The notes beneath the pieces are model-generated. The model ran no database searches and was not told where the DNA came from. It saw nothing but the letters and a program-made list of their open reading frames with translations. Of a stretch of 45,945 nucleotides of DNA, positions 40,367 through 45,945 are shown piece after piece. Origin of the DNA: an uncultured Desulfuromonadales bacterium (GTDB lineage Bacteria; Desulfobacterota; Desulfuromonadia; Desulfuromonadales; Trichloromonadaceae). Each line of letters starts with the position of its first letter. Within the stretch, counting starts at the first letter, position 1. The stretch covers positions 1-45,945 of the forward strand of contig CALZIZ010000015.1 in assembly GCA_945787465.1 (NCBI GenBank), in the 5' to 3' direction. The position numbers and the translations under genes are program-made.

Positions 40367-40468
40367 TTATTCCCCTTTATGTGACCCGCCCCTTTTAGGC
40401 GCAGCGAGCTCGCCGGCCAGGATCAGGTTCGGGCCCGGTTGTTGCAGCCATTGATAGAAAAGCTGCAT
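40367..40468 (-). CDS. Short ORF or gene remnant, 33 aa
   Basis: MQLFYQWLQQPGPNLILAGE... reads like protein rather than random translation, and the frame is open 33 codons further upstream (RTGHFASFAMQLFYQWL) back to a TAA. There is no clear ribosome-binding site. It may be the end of a lost gene. I do not recognise it. Confidence 0.25.
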   Translation of the reverse strand: MQLFYQWLQQPGPNLILAGELAAPKRGGSHKGE

Positions 40469-40645
40469 GGCAAAGGAAGCAAAGTGCCCCGTCCGGCTGA
40501 TCCTGTCAGCCTGTTCAGGTCCTTTTGGCCGCTGCCTTCGCTGCGCCTCCTTGACTTAGCGCAAGGCCAGGGCCTGCGTCGGCGACGCCTTGGCAGCAAC
40601 CGAAACACCTCTGAATAACCCCGACTCGACCGAACAGGACACAGT

Positions 40646-41777
40646 ATGTCCGAAAAGATTCTCATCGCCCAATCCGATGACCGGCAACGCCAAACCCTTG
40701 GCGACCTGCTGCGCCAGGCCGGCTATTTCGTTCTGCAGGCCGCCGATCTCTGCCAGACTGCGCAACGCCTTGGGGAATACCCGGCCCTGCTGCTGCTCGA
40801 TGCCGAACTGGCCGTCCCCGACGACCACGAACCCTGGTCGGCCCTGGCGCGGGATTGCCAGATGCTCGAAACGCCCTGCCTGATCTTTGCCTCCAACGGC
40901 CTGAACGCCGTGCGACTCAGGGAACTGGCCCCCTGGGCCGCAGGGGTCATCTACCAGCCGGGCAATGGCGAAGCGATCCTCAGCAGGGTCGAGGCGCAGT
41001 TGACCATCCGCCGCCTGCAGTACGAACGCGACCTGGCCCAGCAAATGCTCGTTGCCAAACAGCGCCAGCTCAACGCCTATCGCCGCTCGGCAGCCGAGAT
41101 CCAGGGCAGCCTGCTGCCGCAGCGGGCACCGCGGCTGAAAAACTTTCGCAGCGCCTGGCGCTTCATCCCCTGCGAGCAGGTCGGCGGCGACCTGTTCAAT
41201 CTCATGCAGATTACAGAGGATACCGCCATGGCCTACCTTTTTGACGTCAGCGGTCACGGCATATCCTCGGCCATGGTGACGGTATCGGTCTACCAGAGCC
41301 TCTCCCTGCACACCGGCCAAATCGTCAAACGCCCTCTCGAGGGTCCGCCGTTCTACGAAATCCTCAAGCCCGCCGAGGTGCTGCATGAGCTCTGCCTCGA
41401 ATACCCTTTCGAGCGCTTCGAAAAATTCTTCACCCTGAGCTACCTGCTGCTCGACGGCTCAACCGGCGAGGTCCGCTACAGCAACGCCGGGCACCCGCCG
41501 CCGCTGCTGGTGCACAAAGACGGCAGCAGCGAGCAGCTGAGTTGCGGCGGACCGATCGGGGGACAGGCTCTATCTTTACTCTGACGGGATCACCGAATAT
41601 GCGAGGCAGGACGGTCAATTCTTTGGCGAAGAGCGCATGTTCGACAAGCTGGTGTCGCTGCGCAAGCAGCCCCTGGAGCGCAGTTGCGACCGGGTCATCG
41701 ACGCCCTGACGACCTTCGGCAAGGGGCGCCCACCCCAGGACGACCTGACCCTGGTGGGGCTGGAGTACCTGGGTTGA
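40646..41777 (+). pseudogene. Receiver-like + PP2C (SpoIIE/RsbU) phosphatase, frameshifted with internal deletion
   Basis: The first 312 codons (40646-41584) give a degenerate receiver domain (about 4-120; LLLLDAELAVPDD), a coiled coil (about 120-160) and a PP2C domain: FIPCEQVGGDLFNL, AYLFDVSGHGISSAMVT, LDGSTGEVRYSNAGHPPPLL. After GGPIG this frame ends in ten unrelated codons. In the +1 frame, from about 41562, the missing end appears: GDRLYLYSDGITE, FGEERM, DDLTLVGLEYLG, stopping at 41777. Normal members have about 15-20 residues between GGPxG and GDRL, absent here, so a deletion of about 45-60 bp that is not a multiple of three is likely. Without its C-terminal Asp ligands the phosphatase should be inactive. 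An assembly error is possible. Confidence 0.75.
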
Positions 41778-41796
41778 ACAGTTACGTTTTCCGTAA

Positions 41797-41861
41797 GGTG
41801 GGCTCTGCCCACCGTCTCAGTGGAGGTCCGTAATAACCGAAAAAGGTGGGCAGAGCCCACC
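41797..41861. repeat. Two GGTGGGC...GCCCACC palindromes
   Basis: GGTGGGCTCTGCCCACC (41797-41813) and GGTGGGCAGAGCCCACC (41845-41861), 31 bp apart, are inverse of each other and each self-complementary. They are REP-like and sit between the convergent phosphatase remnant and EF-G gene, where they might end transcription. Confidence 0.65.
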
Positions 41862-41917
41862 CCACGAATTTTGAAACGATTGCTGCCAGATCGCAAGACC
41901 CAACAGGCCGCGGCCTC

Positions 41918-43987
41918 TCAGGCCATACCGAAGCGCTTAAGGGTCTCCTCGGTGGCCTGACCGAAGTGGGAGAATTCCATGGAGAAGGTGCCGCGCCCCT
42001 TGGTTGCGCTGCGCAACTCGGTCATGTAGCCGAACATCTCCACCAGCGGCACCTTGGCCCGGATCACCTCGCAATCCGAACGGCTCTGCATGCCTTCGAC
42101 CCGGCCGCGTTTCTGTTGCAGGGTGCCGAGCACCTTGCCGGCGTAATCGCCCGGCACCACCAGCTCCAGGGCCATCACCGGCTCCAGCAGGGTCGAACCG
42201 GCCTCCTGGGAGGCCAGCGCCAGGCCCCGCTGAACCGCGGCGCGCAATCCGGTTTCGGTGGTCAGGTTGGGGATAAAGGGCGCTTCGAGAACCTCCACCG
42301 CAAGGTCCACCAGGGGGTAGCCCGAGCGCACCCCGGCGTTGCAGGCAAGCTTAAGACTTTCTTGCACGGCGGCCAGCAGCTCTGCAGGCAGTTCGGCCTG
42401 CACCGCTTCGGCCAGGCTCAGGTGCAAACCTTCGCCCCGCGCGGTCGGGGTCAGGCGCAGCAACACCTCGCCGCCCTGCACCCGGCCATCGAATTCGCGG
42501 TGAAAGACCTCCCGGCGCTCGACCTGTCGGATCAGGGTTTCACGGTAGACCACCTGGGGCCGGCCGGTCTTCACCCTGACCCCGAACTCGCGCTCGAGAC
42601 GCCCGGTCAGCACCTCGAGATGCAACTCGCCCATCCCCGAAAGGATCGTCTGCCCGGTCTCCTTGTCTTCGCGCACCTTGAAGGTGGGATCCTCCCACTG
42701 CAGCTTTTCCAGGCTCGGCAAGAGCTTCTCCCGATCATCCACCCCCTTAGCCTCGACCGCCTGGTAGACCACCGGCTCGGGGACCGAAAGCCCCGCCAGC
42801 AGCAGAGGATGTTCGACAGCGCAGAGGGTATCGCCGGTCAGCGCCTCCTTGAGCCCGGCAGCGGCAACGATGTCGCCCGCCTGGGCCATATCCAGCCGTT
42901 CGCGTTTGTGCGAGTGCATGCGAAACAGCCGCGCGACCTTCTCCGAGCAGCCCTGGCTGGCGTTGTAGAGGGTGGCGCCGGCCCGCAGGATCCCCGAATA
43001 GATCCGCAAATAGGTCAGCTTGCGCCCCTCGTCGGAAAGCACCTTGAAGGCCAGGGCGCAGAGCGGCCCCTTGGGGTCGCAGGGCAGCTCTTCGGGATCC
43101 TCCCCGCCCTCCGGGTGGCCGGCCAGCACCGGCGGAACCTCGAGGGGCGAGGGCAGGTAGGCACCGACGGCCTCGAGCAGCGGCTGAATGCCCTTGTTGC
43201 GCAGCGCCGTTGCCAGCAGCACCGGAAACAGCCGGCATTCGAGCACCCCTTTACGCAGCGCCTCCTTGAGCCGCTCGCTGTCGATCGGCCGGCCTTCGAG
43301 AAAGTCGGCGAGAATGCTGTCGTCAAAATCCGCCGCGGCCTCGACGACCCGCTCCCGGCCCTGGCGGGCGGCCTCTTCGAGCTCAGCCGGCACAGCTCCT
43401 CTGGTCAGGGTAATCCCCTGGTCGGCTTCGTCGAAGCTCAGCAATTGCAGTTCCAGCAGGTCGATCACCCCCGCGAAGTCGCCCTCGCTGCCCAGCGGCA
43501 GCTGCAGCAGCACCGGTTTTGCCGAGAGCTGCTTTTCCACCTGCTCCAGCACCGCCTGGTGATCCGCCCCGATGCGGTCCATCTTGTTGATCAGGCAGAT
43601 TCGCGGCACCCGGTAACGATCAGCCTGGCGCCAGACCGACTCACTCTGCGGCTGCACCCCCTCGACGGCGCTGAAGATGGCCACCGCGCCGTCGAGAACC
43701 CGCAGCGAGCGCTCGACCTCGATGGTAAAGTCGATGTGTCCGGGGGTATCGATGAGGTTGATCCACAGCTCGCCCCAGCGACAACTGGTGCTGGTAGCGG
43801 TGATGGTGATGCCGCGCTGCTGTTCCTGCTCCATCCAGTCCATGGTGGCCATGCCGTCGTGGACTTCGCCCATCTTGTGGATTTCGCCGCTGTAGAACAG
43901 GATGCGTTCGGAGACCGTGGTCTTACCCGCATCGATGTGTGAGATGATGCCGATGTTGCGCACGGCATGCAGGGAAGGTAGATTCAT
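41918..43987 (-). CDS. Elongation factor G paralogue
   Basis: A 689-residue translational GTPase of the EF-G family, which drives ribosome translocation or, in paralogues, recycling or rescue. G1 HIDAGKTT is at 17-24, then the switch [16 protein letters not shown] (about 80), NKMDRIG (about 134), domains II to V complete, with domain IV from about 475 and the family ending [16 protein letters not shown]. There are no neighbouring rpsL, rpsG or tuf genes, so this is probably not the housekeeping fusA of a str operon but a secondary copy (EF-G2-like). GAGG is close to the ATG. Confidence 0.9.
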   Translation of the reverse strand: MNLPSLHAVRNIGIISHIDAGKTTVSERILFYSGEIHKMGEVHDGMATMDWMEQEQQRGITITATSTSCRWGELWINLIDTPGHIDFTIEVERSLRVLDGAVAIFSAVEGVQPQSESVWRQADRYRVPRICLINKMDRIGADHQAVLEQVEKQLSAKPVLLQLPLGSEGDFAGVIDLLELQLLSFDEADQGITLTRGAVPAELEEAARQGRERVVEAAADFDDSILADFLEGRPIDSERLKEALRKGVLECRLFPVLLATALRNKGIQPLLEAVGAYLPSPLEVPPVLAGHPEGGEDPEELPCDPKGPLCALAFKVLSDEGRKLTYLRIYSGILRAGATLYNASQGCSEKVARLFRMHSHKRERLDMAQAGDIVAAAGLKEALTGDTLCAVEHPLLLAGLSVPEPVVYQAVEAKGVDDREKLLPSLEKLQWEDPTFKVREDKETGQTILSGMGELHLEVLTGRLEREFGVRVKTGRPQVVYRETLIRQVERREVFHREFDGRVQGGEVLLRLTPTARGEGLHLSLAEAVQAELPAELLAAVQESLKLACNAGVRSGYPLVDLAVEVLEAPFIPNLTTETGLRAAVQRGLALASQEAGSTLLEPVMALELVVPGDYAGKVLGTLQQKRGRVEGMQSRSDCEVIRAKVPLVEMFGYMTELRSATKGRGTFSMEFSHFGQATEETLKRFGMA

Positions 43988-44053
43988 GGCGCCTCGCTGA
44001 AGAGATAAATTACTGAAAATTATATCGGATCAGCGAGACAAGGCAAGTTGGTA

Positions 44054-45880
44054 TCAGGCGCTGAGCCCCTGGCGAATCTGGTAGAGGCCCTCGAGGTCGA
44101 GGTTGTTGAGTTCGAAATATTCCCGCTCCAGCTCCTCGACGTAAAACCTGTCGAGACCGCTGTTTTCGAGAAAATCCTCGCGCAGGGCAATGTCCTGATC
44201 GGCGATGATCTGGGGCAGCAGGCTGTGGATATAGATGGCCTCTTTTTTGATGTTGACCACCACGTCGCGAAACAGGGCGCCGGGCAAAGGCCCCTCGAGC
44301 AGCCCCTTGGCACAGAGCTCCTCGGCCACTTCGGCCTGCAGGGCCTGCTGCTCGCTGCGGGTGTTGTAGCGCGAATAAAAGTTGCGGATGCGCTCCTTGA
44401 CGTGATCACGCAGCACCCCGTAGAGCCGGTCCTCGGCGTCGATGGCTTCTAGGCGGCTGACCAGGGTATGCACCGTCAGGCGCCCCTCTTCGATCTCCAC
44501 CAGCCCCTGGCGCAGCGCGAGGATCTTTTTTCGACCGTAGCGCCCGAGGTACTTGTTCTCCAGCACCCCGGTGAAAAACAGCCCGTCGAACAGGCCCCGT
44601 TGGAGCTCATCGAAGGCCTTGCGGTTGCCGAGCAGGCTGCGGATCATCTTTTCGGAGATGGCGACATTTTCCATGAACGCCAGCTGGCTGACTTCGGCCT
44701 GGGTGGTGTCGTACCGATCGAAATAGGTCAGGATGTACGAGAAATTATCGAGCAGGGCCATGTCGGCGCCGTTGTAGATCTTCTCGTCGCAGGCCTTGCC
44801 GGTATTGAGCAGAATATGTTCGAAGGTATGGTCGCGGTTTTCGCTGGCGCACTTTTTGGCGTGCAGCAGCTTGATCATGTCGTCGCGGTCGATGCTGGAG
44901 TCGATCTGCCGCTCATGAAAAAAGATGCCCTCGAGGATTTCACGGGTTTCAAGAATATAGTCCTGCTCCTGCACATCGAGCAGGTTGTCGTGCTTGAGCA
45001 TCTTATCGAGGGTGTAAAAGAGCGCCGAGGGGATCTTGTTGCGCACCGAAAGGGTTTTGAGGCGGGTCAGGCGGGCGTTTTCGAGCTGGTTGATGGTGCC
45101 CTTGCGGAAACAATCGATGAGAATGTGCTTGTATTCGTCGACCACCCGGCGGTTTTCGGGGTGTTTGTACATCACGTCGATGCGGATGCGCTCCTGCTGG
45201 TAGCGGTCGACGCCCAGCTGGTCGGCCAGTTCCTGCAGGCCCTGAAAATCCTCGTCGGAGAGGGCCTTGTTGGCGTGGTAAAGGATGCGAAAGGCGTCGT
45301 GGTAGCGGCGGTGCTTCTTGTGAATCAGCCGAAACAGGTAGAGCGAGCTCTTGTGCCCAAGCAGGCCGAAGAGCTCATCGGCAAGCTGCATATCATCGTT
45401 CAGCCCCACCGCCGGGCTGCGCTTGAGGGTCTTTCCCAGCAGGCGCAGAATGCCCTCCTGCTGCTCGCGGAGATCCCCGCTGACCGACCCGGTGAGAAAA
45501 AAGAAATAGTTGCAGATCGGGTTGCCTTCGAAAAAAATCCGCTCGTAGCTCTGCCGCCCTCCGGTCAAATCCGAAAAACGCAGATTGAACCCGTTTTCAT
45601 AGAGCCCGCCGTAAAGGACCAGGCGATTGCACACATCGCCCTTGGCCAGATCGGCCAGTGGCTGATCGACCCCGAACATGTACTCGCAAAAAGCCCCGCC
45701 GTTGCCGCGGTGCATGACCCCCTGGCCGTCGAGGGCAAACTCGCTGCCCGGGGCAAAAAAGCGCAGCCGGTCGCCGACGGTTTCGTAAAAATAACTGCCG
45801 TAGGCATCACGGGCCGCAGCGGTGGCGAAGAACTCGATGGTTTCATTCAGGTGCCCGTGAAGGCGGATTTCCTGGTGCAT
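44054..45880 (-). CDS. Large conserved protein, possibly TIGR04442 family
   Basis: A 608-residue, mostly helical, highly charged protein without signal peptide or membrane helices. The first 130 residues look beta-rich (HQEIRLHGHLNETIEFF, VLYGGLYENGFNLRFSD); the rest is helical with many Arg, Leu and Glu (RIRIDVMYKHPENRRVVDEYKHILIDCF). I associate this layout with a delta-proteobacterial family catalogued as TIGR04442, from memory only. It has no known function. GGGGAG lies about 10 nt before the ATG. It is upstream of the EF-G paralogue (66 bp gap, same strand), so the two may be co-transcribed. Confidence 0.72.
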   Translation of the reverse strand: MHQEIRLHGHLNETIEFFATAAARDAYGSYFYETVGDRLRFFAPGSEFALDGQGVMHRGNGGAFCEYMFGVDQPLADLAKGDVCNRLVLYGGLYENGFNLRFSDLTGGRQSYERIFFEGNPICNYFFFLTGSVSGDLREQQEGILRLLGKTLKRSPAVGLNDDMQLADELFGLLGHKSSLYLFRLIHKKHRRYHDAFRILYHANKALSDEDFQGLQELADQLGVDRYQQERIRIDVMYKHPENRRVVDEYKHILIDCFRKGTINQLENARLTRLKTLSVRNKIPSALFYTLDKMLKHDNLLDVQEQDYILETREILEGIFFHERQIDSSIDRDDMIKLLHAKKCASENRDHTFEHILLNTGKACDEKIYNGADMALLDNFSYILTYFDRYDTTQAEVSQLAFMENVAISEKMIRSLLGNRKAFDELQRGLFDGLFFTGVLENKYLGRYGRKKILALRQGLVEIEEGRLTVHTLVSRLEAIDAEDRLYGVLRDHVKERIRNFYSRYNTRSEQQALQAEVAEELCAKGLLEGPLPGALFRDVVVNIKKEAIYIHSLLPQIIADQDIALREDFLENSGLDRFYVEELEREYFELNNLDLEGLYQIRQGLSA

Positions 45881-45945
45881 GCAGCTCGGCTCCCCGTAAG
45901 ATGCCCCATCTTAGAACGCAACCGCCCCATTATTCAAGGGCCTTT
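45881..45945. other. Right edge, no gene
   Basis: Leader of the preceding minus-strand gene; nothing else seen. Confidence 0.4.

Larger units (their letters stand above)
40047..40645. other. Intergenic region with MITE copy 3 and possible gene remnant
   Basis: It contains the ccoN ribosome-binding site, MITE copy 3 (40076-40238) and a short minus-strand ORF (40367-40468). Beyond the MITE there is a single TTGAT half-site (minus strand, near 40280) but no full FNR-type palindrome. I see no clear promoter for either divergent gene. Confidence 0.45.

Noticed and set aside
41555-41570. Programmed ribosomal frameshift in the PP2C gene
   Set aside because: A +1 shift would be needed, GGGGGA is a -1 type slippery run, and residues between the conserved motifs are missing, which a frameshift cannot explain.
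41846-43942. 698-codon plus-strand ORF
   Set aside because: It is the antisense shadow of the EF-G gene, whose protein motifs are complete on the minus strand; the GC-rich codon pattern opens the opposite frame.
1-45945. tRNA or rRNA genes, CRISPR arrays, integrases, complete insertion sequences
   Set aside because: Looked for and not seen; the mobile elements present are all short and without transposase genes.

Overview
The window looks like chromosomal DNA from a Desulfuromonadia bacterium (Geobacter/Desulfuromonas/Geoalkalibacter type). This is inferred from gene content only: HDOD and DUF4388 (PATAN) signalling proteins, DUF2726 and DUF3179 proteins, a delta-proteobacterial cbb3 oxidase cluster, a soluble formate dehydrogenase cluster, and two genes that need selenocysteine to be read. 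Coding is dense and GC-rich. I see no rRNA, tRNA, CRISPR array, prophage or complete insertion sequence.

Layout, left to right. 0.3-6.7 kb: two lipoproteins (one with FG-GAP repeats) and a sigma-54 activator with PAS and GAF sensors. 7.0-16.8 kb: rdgC; an aminopeptidase N / epimerase / DUF2835 operon; a thioredoxin-fold + TPR protein whose UxxC motif is hidden behind an in-frame UGA; a PATAN-HDOD protein; a small frameshifted gene; malonyl-CoA decarboxylase. 17.2-21.1 kb: three overlapping genes (ATGA junctions) for a flavoprotein, a molybdopterin formate dehydrogenase and an iron-sulfur subunit, together probably a formate:NAD(P)+ oxidoreductase. 21.7-30.3 kb: a DUF3179 protein with a second in-frame UGA, a Crp/Fnr regulator, a class IV aminotransferase, a secreted protein, a CBS-pair protein, DUF2726, PATAN and HDOD-GGDEF proteins, and a SHOCT protein. 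30.3-31.2 kb: gene-free, with two near-identical 62-bp units, each followed by a strong terminator-like hairpin. 31.2-40.0 kb: a minus-strand cbb3 oxidase cluster (ccoN-O-Q-P, ccoG, fixH, ccoI, ccoS, second FixH-like, SafE-like). 40.6-45.9 kb: a broken PP2C phosphatase, an EF-G paralogue and a large conserved protein of unknown function.

Two themes stand out. First, two probable selenoproteins that ordinary gene callers would truncate or split: a UxxC thioredoxin-like protein (UGA at 13139-13141, minus) and a DUF3179 protein (UGA at 22045-22047, plus). In both, the UGA replaces the expected conserved Cys, the frame stays open on both sides, and a hairpin meeting the bacterial SECIS geometry follows. 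Second, the intergenic DNA is full of small repeats: three copies of a 162-164 bp MITE-like element with terminal inverted repeats (one supplies the stop codon and last eight residues of malonyl-CoA decarboxylase, another sits 29 bp upstream of ccoN), two further single-copy elements with inverted ends, heptamer repeats, REP-like palindromes, and a 36-bp in-frame duplication inside ccoG.

The cbb3 cluster has an unusual distribution of hemes (CcoO carries two CxxCH, CcoP one). Its ccoG has no convincing start codon, so its integrity should be checked.
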